Notes under the pieces: model-generated
Databases searched by the model: none
Told to the model about the DNA's origin: nothing
Seen by the model: only the letters and a program-made list of their open reading frames with translations
Assembly: GCA_963780345.1 (NCBI GenBank)
Contig: CAWABU010000011.1
Span: 372,001-436,000 of the forward strand
DNA: 64,000 nt
Source of the DNA: PALSA-693 sp963780345
GTDB lineage: Bacteria; Actinomycetota; Acidimicrobiia; Acidimicrobiales; Palsa-688
Direction: 5' to 3'
Made by a program: the position numbers and the translations under genes
Shown: positions 34,203 to 42,600 of the stretch, piece after piece
Numbering within the stretch: the first letter of the stretch is position 1
Layout of the letters: each line of letters begins with the position of its first letter

Positions 34203-36193
34203 GCAAGGCGTCCCGCCGGCGTCGCCTGCGGGTTCTGACCGTCGGCACGTCAGCGTCGCTGGTGTTGGCGCTCGGCCTGGCGCTCGCCTTAAACGTCGCC
34301 GGCCACGTGCCGGGCGCGGCGGCCAACCTTTCCACTTCCCTCCAGGTGTACGTCTCCGGAGACACCGGCACGGCCGGGCGGCTGGAGCGTTTCTCACTTG
34401 GCTCCCTCCTCGCCGGCGCGGCTACGCCGAACAGCGCGCTGGCCTCCACCAACACGGCTGTGGGCCCCGTTGCAGTGGACCGGTCGGCCACCAACGCAAT
34501 CGTCGGTACCGGTCCCTTCCCTGGCACGACTGGGGGTGCTGCTCCTCAGATCGGGGTGGTCAGCGTGGCCACCGGGGTCCGGAAGGTGACGGGCACCGCG
34601 AAACCGCCCGACGCCATTGTCGCGGATCCCACCAATCCTTCGATCGTGTATGTGCTCGAAGGCAGCGGGTCCGGGGGACAGATTGACAAGGTCAATATCA
34701 GCACTTCCCCCCCGACTGACACCCTCGTGGCGTCAGGCTCGGAGTTTGCCGCCAACATTTGCTGTTCCCTGACCTCGATGGCAATCAGCCCGGATGGTCA
34801 GACGCTATTCGTCGGTGAGAACGGCGATGGGTTTGTGGACGTCGGCGTCGTTCCTCTCGGACACCCGTCAACCGCGTTCGAGTGGGCTCCACCAACAGAC
34901 ACCGTCCACGTCGACAATCTCTCTGATCTCGCCGTCGCGCCCAACGGGAAGACTCTCTACGTCGCTGGATCGGGGTTCACGACGACGGAGACCAATGAGG
35001 GCGTTGTGCTGGCCGTCCCTTCCCCGCAAAGCTCGAACCAGAAGGCTGCATGGGTGCTGGGTCTCCCGCAACTGCTCCATCCGAATTGCCTCACGGTCAC
35101 CCCGGACGGCTCCATCGTCGCCGTCGGAGGGACCGACGGACCCTCTGTCGCTTCGGCCGTACAAGAGGTGCACGCCTCGGGAACTCTGGGTCCTTCCCGC
35201 CAGGTCCCCTTGCGTGCCAACCCGAACGGCGACCAGGGACTGACCAGCATCGCCGTGACCCCCGATGGGGCGAACCTCTTGGTCGCGGGCACCGACGGAT
35301 CGACTTCCCGGGCCGCGATCTATCCGCTGCAGAGAGGGAACCTGGCGCTCGGCGCACCTACCACACTTCCGCTGCGCTTCAACCAGAATGTGCCTGAGAG
35401 CCTGGCCATTACCCCCGATCAGGCGGCGGCGAGTTTCGGCGAATCAGTCACCATGGCCGGTCAGGCGTCGTCCTTCACTGCGAACGCACTGCCTCCAGCG
35501 GAATTCGGCCCGGTGCACTACACCTGGAACTTCGGGGACGGCCACACGGCGACGGTATCGGGAGGAAGCATCAGCCACGTGTACGCCGCCCCGGGTACCT
35601 ACTCCGTCGCCCTGACCGAATCCATCCCGGATGGCTTCCGCCTCTCATCGTCGGTAGTCGTGGACGGACCGGGGCAGACACCGTCCTGGCTGGCCAGCCT
35701 CGCTGCCACACATGTGATCTCGGTGCCGGCGACGCCGACGACGTCGTCCACGTCGACGACGTTGCCCACCCTGCCGACATCGCCCACACTCCCGACGTCA
35801 CCCACGTCACCGACCGCGCCGACGTTTCCCACCGTGCCAACGTCGACTTCCACGACTCCGGGACAGCCCGGAGCGGGGGTGCCGACACTGACGCTCAATC
35901 CGGCCGTCGGTTCCCCCGGAACGATTGTGACCGTCACCGGCACAGGGTTTCGGGCTAACACGCCGGTCACTGTGGCGTGGTCGACGGCAACCGGCTCGGT
36001 CCTCGTCGTGGCCGACGCCACGGGTGATCTGCCCCCGACGCAACTCGACATCCTCACCCCCGACATTCTCGGGCCCCGATACGCAGTCGCTTCGAGTTCG
36101 CCACCCGCCTCGGCGTCCTTCCTGGTGGTGCCGAGCGAGTCGGAGCCTGGCGGGAGTTCTGGCGACTTCCTCTTCCGCAGCGAGGGACCATGA
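34199..36193 (+). CDS. Secreted beta-propeller/PKD/IPT repeat protein
   Basis: 664 aa. A Tat/Sec-like signal region (SRRRRLRVLTVGTSASLVLA) is followed by a beta-propeller of YVTN/NHL-like repeats (about 40-410; for example VAPNGKTLYVAGSG, VTPDGSIVAVGG, VTPDGANLLVAG). A PKD domain follows (about 425-490: YTWNFGDGHTATVSGG, YAAPGTYSVALTES), then a Thr/Pro-rich linker and a final IPT/TIG-like domain (PAVGSPGTIVTVTGTGF). Typical of extracellular adhesive or matrix proteins. It overlaps the Ig-like/TM gene by 4 bp (ATGA), so the pair is co-translated; the left-hand counterpart pairs an RTX-like protein with the paralogue. No catalytic residues recognised. Confidence 0.8.
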   Translation: MSKASRRRRLRVLTVGTSASLVLALGLALALNVAGHVPGAAANLSTSLQVYVSGDTGTAGRLERFSLGSLLAGAATPNSALASTNTAVGPVAVDRSATNAIVGTGPFPGTTGGAAPQIGVVSVATGVRKVTGTAKPPDAIVADPTNPSIVYVLEGSGSGGQIDKVNISTSPPTDTLVASGSEFAANICCSLTSMAISPDGQTLFVGENGDGFVDVGVVPLGHPSTAFEWAPPTDTVHVDNLSDLAVAPNGKTLYVAGSGFTTTETNEGVVLAVPSPQSSNQKAAWVLGLPQLLHPNCLTVTPDGSIVAVGGTDGPSVASAVQEVHASGTLGPSRQVPLRANPNGDQGLTSIAVTPDGANLLVAGTDGSTSRAAIYPLQRGNLALGAPTTLPLRFNQNVPESLAITPDQAAASFGESVTMAGQASSFTANALPPAEFGPVHYTWNFGDGHTATVSGGSISHVYAAPGTYSVALTESIPDGFRLSSSVVVDGPGQTPSWLASLAATHVISVPATPTTSSTSTTLPTLPTSPTLPTSPTSPTAPTFPTVPTSTSTTPGQPGAGVPTLTLNPAVGSPGTIVTVTGTGFRANTPVTVAWSTATGSVLVVADATGDLPPTQLDILTPDILGPRYAVASSSPPASASFLVVPSESEPGGSSGDFLFRSEGP

Positions 36194-36217
36194 CTGGGTG
36201 TCGAGCGCCGGCCGACC

Positions 36218-36347
36218 TTCTTTGACGCGATCTGGGCCCAAAGCGGGGGGGGCGCCGGTTCTCTGACGCGCGTCCCGCCTTAGGTGGGCACTGATCGCGT
36301 CAGAGAATCGGCCCGAACCCTTCTCGGGCACTGTTCGCGTCAGATAA
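36218..36347. repeat. Cluster of four about 21-bp repeats, two in each orientation
   Basis: Copies at 36218-36239 and 36259-36279 (reverse orientation) and at 36287-36307 and 36327-36347 (forward). The consensus forward copy is GGCACTGATCGCGTCAGAGA. A perfect 12-bp inverted match links 36259-36270 with 36296-36307. This fills the 236-bp gap between convergent genes, where nothing else is seen, and could act as a bidirectional terminator or a REP-like element. Confidence 0.75.
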
Positions 36348-36429
36348 ACGGGCGGGGGAGGGCGGCGGCTCGCCCTGACTCACCCCGACGCCTCGACGCC
36401 CCACCGTCGGACCGGCCCCCCCGCCGCCG

Positions 36430-39222
36430 TCAGCGGGCGGTGAGCGAGGCCAATGCCGCCGGCAAGTCCCGCCGGCCGGTAATCCCGAGCTTGGTGTAGA
36501 TCCTCGCCAGGTGGCTCTCCACCGTGCGCACCGACAAATACAGCCGTTCGGCGATGGCCTGGCTGGACAGGCCGCTCTCGGCCAGCAGCGCCACCTCCCG
36601 TTCGCGGCGGGTCAGCGTCGGCGCCACCAGGCTGACGGTGGGGCCCTGCGGACGGGGTCCCTCGCAGTGGTCCAGGAACACGTCCGCCCGGCTGGCTGAG
36701 GCCGCCGCCGCCCGGCGTGACCCGTTGAGCAGATGAGCCTGGCTCGCCCGGGCTGAGCATTCGGCGGCGTGCAGCCACATGGTCATGCCTGCCCAGGCGT
36801 CGGCGGCCCGGTCCAGGCCGGCGCCGTTTCCCGTGGCCATGGCGTCGGCCTGTATGGCCGCGGCCTGGATGATCGGCCCCTGGACCCACGTGGCCATCTC
36901 CGTCAGACGCTCGGCGACCTGAACCTCCCCCAAACGAGCGGCCGCGTGCAGCGCCAGTATCTCGAACAACACCTGCCCGTCGGCCCGGGCTCTCACCGCC
37001 GCCGCCAGGAAGTCCTCGACCGCCTGGCTCAATTCGCCCCTGGCCACCGATAGCCAGGCCCGACCGAGCGCCGCACGAGGCCAGATCGCCGCTCGCGGCC
37101 ATATCGCACCGGCGCCGGCCCCGGTTCCTTCGATCATGTCCGCCACGGCCGCCTCCGCGCCCAGGGCGTCGCCCGCCAGGGCCATCGATTCGATGAGCCC
37201 GGCCAGGCTCAGGCTGCGGATGGGGGTCAGGTCGGCCTCGTCAAGGACCGCGACTGACTCCCGGAACTGGTGGATGGCCCGAAGCAGCCGCCCCTGCGCC
37301 AGCGACGCCCAGCCGAGGGACCCGATTGCCACCCCCTGGGCCTGCGGGTTGTGGAGCCTGACGGCCCGGGCATACTCCGACGTCGCCAGCGTCTCCATGT
37401 CGTGCAAGCGGCCGGCGAGACGGTGGCCGAGGAGGCTGGCCAGGACGCTCCAGCGCGTCGCCAGGGGTCCGTCGTCGGCAAATTCCGGTGAAAGTTCAAG
37501 GCACGACTCCGCCACCCGGACTGCGTCTACGCCTCGTCCCGCCCACCCCCATGCCAGCGCCAGGGCGCTCCGGCCGGCGACCAGGGCTCGGGGTGTCAGC
37601 CCTTTCTGTTCGACCAGCGGAGCGATGTGCGCGGCCGACTTTTGGGCCCCGCCCCTCAACGTCCACATGTCAGCCCGAATTGCCGCCACCCAGGTCCGGC
37701 TCGAGGGGTCGGCGATCGAAGCGAGCGCCGCCTCCAGAGTGGCATCGGCTTCGTCAACCCGCCGGAGACCCCAGAAAAGAAGGTGGGCCCGGAGGACCGC
37801 CACCCGGGCGGCCTCGTCATCGGTCCGTTCCCGCCCCTCGACCGGCGAGCTCGCAGCGGGTGACCAGCCCGCCGCCCCCCCAACGCCGGCAGCCCCGCCC
37901 CCCACCCCGGCGCCGACCCCCGCCGCTCCGGCGCCGCTCGCCCCGCTCGCCCCGCTCGCCCCGCCCAACGCCGCCAGCGCCTCCTCGTAGCGGCCCTGGT
38001 GCCCGAGCGCCACCGCCAGCGCCAGTGTCATCTCCGCCACCGGCTCGTTGACTGCCAGCAAAGCAGCCTGGGCGAACCGGCCCGACTGGGCCCAGTCCTG
38101 TTCTTTGGCGGCCAGGCGGCTGGCGGCCAGCAGCTGGTCCGGGTCCCGGGCGCCGCCCGACTCCAGTCGCCAGGAGACCACCCGCAACAGATCCCGCTCC
38201 AGCCGGCCCCCGGCCTCAAAGGCCGCAGCCAGGTCGGAGCGAAGCTCGTGAGCCCGGGGCGCCGGAAGGCCGGCCCGGATCACCTCGCCGAGGACCGGGT
38301 GGGAGGGCCGGACCTGCTCCTCTCCGGCGACGGATTCCACGAGCAGTAGCCCCTGGCGCTGGAGCGACGACACGTAAGCCCCCGGCGCCAGCCGGGTCAG
38401 GATGCAGAGCGGCACCGGCTCACCGAAGGCGACCAGCTCGAGGGTCGCCATCTCGTGGCGGCCCACCCGGACCAGACGGTCCTGGACCAGCTCGGTCAGA
38501 CGGGGGCCAGGGGTCAACGCCCCGCGCCGGCGCCATACGCCGTGATGGGCTGCGATGGCGCCGGACGTCTGACCGGACGACACCAGCTCCCGCAAGTACA
38601 ACGGGTTGCCCCGGCTCAACCGCCAGAGCAGTTCGCCGACCTGACCGTCCGGCTGACCGCCCAGAAAGTCGCCGGCAAGGGCGATGGTGTCGTCCCGTCC
38701 GAGGGGGCGGAGGTCGAGTCGCTCCAGCAGCCCGTCCTTCCAGAGCGAGCGCACCCCTTCGGGCATGAGCATGCCGGATCGAACGGTCACGACGGCGGCC
38801 GCTTTCCCCGCCGATACCAACTGGAAGACGAGCGTCGCCGACGCCTCGTCGAGCCGGTGAGCGTCATCCACTACCAGCAGCAGCTGGCGACCACCGGCCC
38901 GGGCCAGGACGGATCGCCGCAGGCGCTGCAGGAGGTCGAAGCCGTCCTGGCCGAGCGTTCTGTCCCCACCGACCTCGGGCGCCAGCGGGGCAAAGGCCCC
39001 GAAGGGTATCGCTGGGCCGGCGGCCCCGGCGACGAGCCACTGGACGACGTGATCGCCGTCGGCTTCCAGCCCCCCGACCAGGGCCCGGGCGAGCGCGGTC
39101 TTGCCGACGCCGGGCCCACCGGCGAGGAGAACGCCGCTTCCGGCCCGGAGATGCGTGCAGGCCTGGGCCTGCTGCGACTCCCGTCCGATCAAATCCCGGC
39201 GATGGTGGTCGCCCAGCCCCAT
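36430..39222 (-). CDS. LAL-type LuxR transcriptional regulator
   Basis: 930 aa. N-terminal AAA/STAND ATPase with Walker A LLAGGPGVGKTALARAL (about 30-46) and Walker B LLLVVDDAHRLDEAS (near 118), a long helical TPR-like middle, and a C-terminal LuxR HTH (about 865-925: LTRREREVALLAESGLSS, YLSVRTVESHLARIYTKLG). An alanine/glycine-rich insert (GASGASGASGAGAAGVG) sits near residue 430. The start ATG 39222 is preferred over GTG 39285, which would lie in the icd promoter region. Divergent from icd, 100 bp apart. Targets unknown. It may control the right flank of the eCIS-associated genes or the TCA genes. Confidence 0.88.
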   Translation of the reverse strand: MGLGDHHRRDLIGRESQQAQACTHLRAGSGVLLAGGPGVGKTALARALVGGLEADGDHVVQWLVAGAAGPAIPFGAFAPLAPEVGGDRTLGQDGFDLLQRLRRSVLARAGGRQLLLVVDDAHRLDEASATLVFQLVSAGKAAAVVTVRSGMLMPEGVRSLWKDGLLERLDLRPLGRDDTIALAGDFLGGQPDGQVGELLWRLSRGNPLYLRELVSSGQTSGAIAAHHGVWRRRGALTPGPRLTELVQDRLVRVGRHEMATLELVAFGEPVPLCILTRLAPGAYVSSLQRQGLLLVESVAGEEQVRPSHPVLGEVIRAGLPAPRAHELRSDLAAAFEAGGRLERDLLRVVSWRLESGGARDPDQLLAASRLAAKEQDWAQSGRFAQAALLAVNEPVAEMTLALAVALGHQGRYEEALAALGGASGASGASGAGAAGVGAGVGGGAAGVGGAAGWSPAASSPVEGRERTDDEAARVAVLRAHLLFWGLRRVDEADATLEAALASIADPSSRTWVAAIRADMWTLRGGAQKSAAHIAPLVEQKGLTPRALVAGRSALALAWGWAGRGVDAVRVAESCLELSPEFADDGPLATRWSVLASLLGHRLAGRLHDMETLATSEYARAVRLHNPQAQGVAIGSLGWASLAQGRLLRAIHQFRESVAVLDEADLTPIRSLSLAGLIESMALAGDALGAEAAVADMIEGTGAGAGAIWPRAAIWPRAALGRAWLSVARGELSQAVEDFLAAAVRARADGQVLFEILALHAAARLGEVQVAERLTEMATWVQGPIIQAAAIQADAMATGNGAGLDRAADAWAGMTMWLHAAECSARASQAHLLNGSRRAAAASASRADVFLDHCEGPRPQGPTVSLVAPTLTRREREVALLAESGLSSQAIAERLYLSVRTVESHLARIYTKLGITGRRDLPAALASLTAR

Positions 39223-39310
39223 AAGGGCATTATCGCGTGGCCCACCGTGACGCGCCCCGGTCCATCCCTCGCGGCCGGGCCCCACTTAACGCCTCCCTGG
39301 GCGACGCCGA

Positions 39311-39316
39311 TAGGCT
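39311..39316 (+). promoter_or_regulatory. Leaderless-type -10 element of icd (TAGGCT)
   Basis: TAGGCT ends 6 nt before the icd ATG at 39323. Confidence 0.45.
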
Positions 39317-39322
39317 CGGGTC

Positions 39323-40519
39323 ATGGCCGACAAGATCACCGTGGCCGACGACGGCTCCCTGTCCGTTTCGGACCAGCCCATCATCCCGTTCATCGAAGGC
39401 GACGGCACCGGCATCGACATATGGCCGGCCGCCAAGCTGGTCCTCGACGCGGCGGCGAAGAAGTACGGGAAATCGATTACCTGGAAGGAAGTCCTGGCCG
39501 GGGAGAAGGCCTACAACGAGACCGGGGACTGGCTCCCGCAGGAGACCATCGACATCTTCAACGAGTACCTCATCGGCATCAAGGGCCCGTTGACGACGCC
39601 GGTCGGTGGTGGCTTCCGGTCGCTCAACGTCGCTCTCCGCCAGATCCTCGATCTGTACGTGTGCCTGCGGCCCATTCGCTGGTTCGAGGGCGTCCCATCG
39701 CCGGTGAAGCGCCCGGACCTGGTGGACATGGTCATCTTCCGGGAAAACACCGAGGACATCTACGCCGGGTTCGAGCTCCAGGAGGGCACCCCCGAGGCCA
39801 AGCGCTTGATCGAGCTGCTCCACGACGAGTTCGGCTGGCACATTCGCCCCGATAGCGGGATCGGCATCAAACCGGTTTCCATCACCGGTTCCAAGCGGCT
39901 TATCCGGGCCTCGCTCAACTATGCGGTTCAGCACGGCCGCAAGTCGGTCACCCTGGTGCACAAGGGCAACATCCAGAAGTTCACCGAAGGCGCCTTCCGC
40001 AACTGGGGCTACGACCTGGTCAAGGAGGAGTTCGCCGATGTCGCCGTCGGCTGGGACGATTGCGGAGGCCAGCCGGGCGACAAGATTCTGGTCAAAGACA
40101 ACATTGCTGACATCACCCTCCAGCAGGTCCTCACCCGTCCTGACGACTTCGACGTGATTGCCACCACCAACCTCAACGGTGATTATCTCTCGGACGCCCT
40201 GGCCGCCCAGGTAGGCGGGATCGGGATCGCCCCCGGCGCCAACATCAACTACGTCTCGGGGCACGGCATATTCGAGGCCACCCATGGCACCGCCCCCAAG
40301 TACGCCGGCCAGGACAAGGTCAACCCCGGCTCGGTCCTGCTGTCGGGGGTGATGATGTTCGAGCACCTGGGCTGGCAGGACGCCGCAGACGACATCATCA
40401 CGGCCTTGCAGGCGACCATCGCCGACAAGATCGTCACCTACGACTTTGCCCGGCAGATGGACGGGGCCACCGAGGTCAAGACCTCGGAGTTCGCCCACGC
40501 CATCGTCGAACGGTTGTAG
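39323..40519 (+). CDS. icd: NADP-type isocitrate dehydrogenase
   Basis: 398 aa, the usual homodimeric size. Converts isocitrate to 2-oxoglutarate with CO2 release in the TCA cycle. Signatures: FIEGDGTGIDIWPAA at the N-terminus, RPIRWFEGVPSPVKRPDLVD, VIFRENTEDIYAGFELQEG (the substrate/phospho-serine loop region), the metal-binding aspartates near ATTNLNGDYLSDALAAQVGG, and ATHGTAPKYAGQDKVNPGS of the NADP-binding clasp. Probably leaderless. An LLM oxidoreductase and mdh follow closely, so two TCA genes are grouped. Confidence 0.95.
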   Translation: MADKITVADDGSLSVSDQPIIPFIEGDGTGIDIWPAAKLVLDAAAKKYGKSITWKEVLAGEKAYNETGDWLPQETIDIFNEYLIGIKGPLTTPVGGGFRSLNVALRQILDLYVCLRPIRWFEGVPSPVKRPDLVDMVIFRENTEDIYAGFELQEGTPEAKRLIELLHDEFGWHIRPDSGIGIKPVSITGSKRLIRASLNYAVQHGRKSVTLVHKGNIQKFTEGAFRNWGYDLVKEEFADVAVGWDDCGGQPGDKILVKDNIADITLQQVLTRPDDFDVIATTNLNGDYLSDALAAQVGGIGIAPGANINYVSGHGIFEATHGTAPKYAGQDKVNPGSVLLSGVMMFEHLGWQDAADDIITALQATIADKIVTYDFARQMDGATEVKTSEFAHAIVERL

Positions 40520-40527
40520 GGGCGGAT

Positions 40528-41439
40528 ATGAAGGTCCGCTTCGCCGTATCGGTCGGGGCTTACGGTCTGGCCACGACCGGCGCTGGCCTCGATCAGTACC
40601 TCACGGAGGTCCAGGCCCTGGAGACGCTGGGCTTCGACACCATGTGGTTGTCGGACATCCCGCTTGGCGGGGGCCTGGAGCCGCTCGTCGGCCTGTCCTT
40701 CGCCGCCGCGGCCACGTCATCGCTCAAGCTCGGGGCCAACCTGGTGCCGATCGGCCGCAACCCACTGACCCTGGCCAAGTCGCTCGCCCAGATCGACCAG
40801 CTGTCGCAGGGTCGGCTGCTCCTCAGCTTCGTGGTCGGGATCGACCAGCCCGGAGAGCGCGAGGCCCTCGGGAGCACCGGAGCCAACCGGGGCCGGCTGC
40901 TCGAAGAGGTCACCCCGCTGTTGCGCACCTGGTGGGCCGGTGATCCGGTCACTTTCGACAATGGCCGGTTCCGCTTCGACCACCTCCCGTCGCCCGGACT
41001 CTCCTACCAGCAGCCCCTCGAGGTGTGGTTCGGCGGGAGCGGGCCGGCCGCCCTGGACCGCACTGGTCGGTTGGCGGACGGGTGGCTCGGCTCGGCCATG
41101 TCGCCGGCCGAAGCAGGGGTGGCGCGCCGGCGCATCGAAGCGGCCGCCCTCGAGGCGGGACGAAGCGTCGACCCCGAGCACTTCGGGCTGAGCGTCCCCT
41201 ACACCACCACGCCACCGGACCAGCGCCTCCTCGACCAGCTCCGCGCCCGGCGGCCCGACGCCGACGTGGTCGACCTTATCCCGGTCGGCCCCGCTCATCT
41301 CCGGCGCCTGGTCGGTGAATACGTCGACGCCGGACTGTCCAAGTTCGTGGTGCGGGGGACCGGCCAGAGCCCGGACCCGGACGACCGGCTGGCGGCGCTC
41401 AAGGACCTGGCGGACGTCCTGCTTCCGTTGCAGACCTGA
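40528..41439 (+). CDS. LLM class (F420-type) flavin-dependent oxidoreductase
   Basis: 303 aa luciferase-like TIM barrel: VQALETLGFDTMWLSDIPLG, LKLGANLVPIGRNPLTLAKS, IDQLSQGRLLLSFVVGID, VWFGGSGPAALDRTGRLADG. In actinobacteria this family usually uses coenzyme F420 or FMN; which one and the substrate cannot be told from sequence. Starts 8 bp after icd, so it is likely in the same transcript. Confidence 0.88.
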   Translation: MKVRFAVSVGAYGLATTGAGLDQYLTEVQALETLGFDTMWLSDIPLGGGLEPLVGLSFAAAATSSLKLGANLVPIGRNPLTLAKSLAQIDQLSQGRLLLSFVVGIDQPGEREALGSTGANRGRLLEEVTPLLRTWWAGDPVTFDNGRFRFDHLPSPGLSYQQPLEVWFGGSGPAALDRTGRLADGWLGSAMSPAEAGVARRRIEAAALEAGRSVDPEHFGLSVPYTTTPPDQRLLDQLRARRPDADVVDLIPVGPAHLRRLVGEYVDAGLSKFVVRGTGQSPDPDDRLAALKDLADVLLPLQT

Positions 41440-41472
41440 GGGGCCGGCGACCTTCACCAGGGATGAGGGCAG

Positions 41473-41524
41473 TAACGTCATGGCCACCCCGCCTGATGTC
41501 CCCTCGGAGGCTCAATCACGATGA
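41473..41524 (+). promoter_or_regulatory. TAACGT -10 element and 14-codon upstream ORF ahead of mdh
   Basis: TAACGT (41473-41478) lies just before a 14-codon ORF (41480-41524, peptide MATPPDVPSEAQSR) whose stop overlaps the mdh start (ATGA). GGAGG at 41505-41509 serves mdh itself. A role in coupled translation is possible but unproven. Confidence 0.35.
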
Positions 41525-42513
41525 CCACGTCCCCTGTTCGTGTCGCCGTCACCGGCGCCGCCGGCCAGATCTGTTACAACCTGCTGTTCCGGATCGCCAG
41601 CGGCGCCTTGCTCGGACCCGATCAGCCGGTCATCTTGCAGCTCCTCGAGATCACCCCCGCTCTGGGGGCCCTGAAGGGGGTGGTGATGGAGCTCGACGAC
41701 TGTGCCTTCCCGCTCCTGCATGAGATCCGCATCAGCGACGACGCCCATGAGGCCTTCGGCGACGTCAACATCGCCCTCCTGGTGGGAGCCCGGCCCCGCA
41801 GCAAGGGCATGGAGCGCAAGGATCTCCTGGAGGCCAACGGCGCCATATTCACCGCCCAGGGGAAGGCCCTCTCCGACAACGCGGCCGCGGATATCAGGGT
41901 CCTGGTCGTGGGCAATCCCGCCAACACCAACGCCCTGATCGCCATGAACAACGCGCCCAACATCCCGTCCGAGCGCTTCACGGCCATGATGCGCCTCGAT
42001 CAGAACCGGGCCAAGGCCCAGCTGGCGGCCAAGGCCAAGGTGCCGGTCACTGAGGTCACCAACGTGACCATCTGGGGAAACCATTCGGCCACCCAGTACC
42101 CCGACGTCTACCGGACCCGGATCGGCGGCCGCCCGGCGGCCGAGGTCATCGGCGACGATGCCTGGGTGGAGAAGGACTTCATTCCCACCGTCCAGCAGCG
42201 CGGCGCGGCCATCATCGAGGCCCGGGGCGCGTCCAGCGCGGCGTCGGCCGGGAGTGCCGCCATCGATCACATTCACGACTGGATCCTCGGGACGGCCGCA
42301 GGCGACTGGATCTCGATGGGCATCTGCTCCGATGGCGCCTATGGCGTGCCGGAGGGGTTGATCTCGTCGTTCCCTGTGACCGCGTCCGGCGGGGCCTACC
42401 AGGTGGTGCCGGATCTGGACCTCGATGAGTTCTCCCGGAGCCGCATCGAGGCCTCGGTGAGCGAGCTCGGGGAGGAGCGAGACGCGGTGCGCGAGCTGGG
42501 CCTCATCGGCTGA
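41521..42513 (+). CDS. mdh: Malate dehydrogenase
   Basis: 330 aa, NAD-type MDH of the actinobacterial class. Dinucleotide motif VAVTGAAGQICYNLLFRIAS (usual form GQIGYSLLF; here Cys and Asn replace Gly and Ser), ARPRSKGMERKDLL on the mobile loop, VVGNPANTNALIA, catalytic Asp in MRLDQNRAKAQLA and catalytic His in IWGNHSATQYPD. Interconverts malate and oxaloacetate in the TCA cycle. ATG 41521 fits the family start. Confidence 0.95.
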   Translation: MTTSPVRVAVTGAAGQICYNLLFRIASGALLGPDQPVILQLLEITPALGALKGVVMELDDCAFPLLHEIRISDDAHEAFGDVNIALLVGARPRSKGMERKDLLEANGAIFTAQGKALSDNAAADIRVLVVGNPANTNALIAMNNAPNIPSERFTAMMRLDQNRAKAQLAAKAKVPVTEVTNVTIWGNHSATQYPDVYRTRIGGRPAAEVIGDDAWVEKDFIPTVQQRGAAIIEARGASSAASAGSAAIDHIHDWILGTAAGDWISMGICSDGAYGVPEGLISSFPVTASGGAYQVVPDLDLDEFSRSRIEASVSELGEERDAVRELGLIG

Positions 42514-42542
42514 TCCCCAGGTCGTCGCCAAGCCCCTCAGTA

Positions 42543-42560
42543 TCTTAGTCTTCCCTAAGA
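42543..42560. promoter_or_regulatory. Inverted repeat upstream of iron-type ABC operon (candidate iron-repressor operator)
   Basis: TCTTAG, six bases (TCTTCC), CTAAGA: a perfect 6-bp palindrome, 40 bp before the binding-protein start. A -10-like TAGGAT is at 42579-42584. The TTAG/CTAA arms resemble half of the IdeR/DtxR box, but the centre does not match the full consensus. Confidence 0.45.
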
Positions 42561-42600
42561 AAACTTGTGAAGCACACCTAGGATTTGCCAGAATGGTCGG

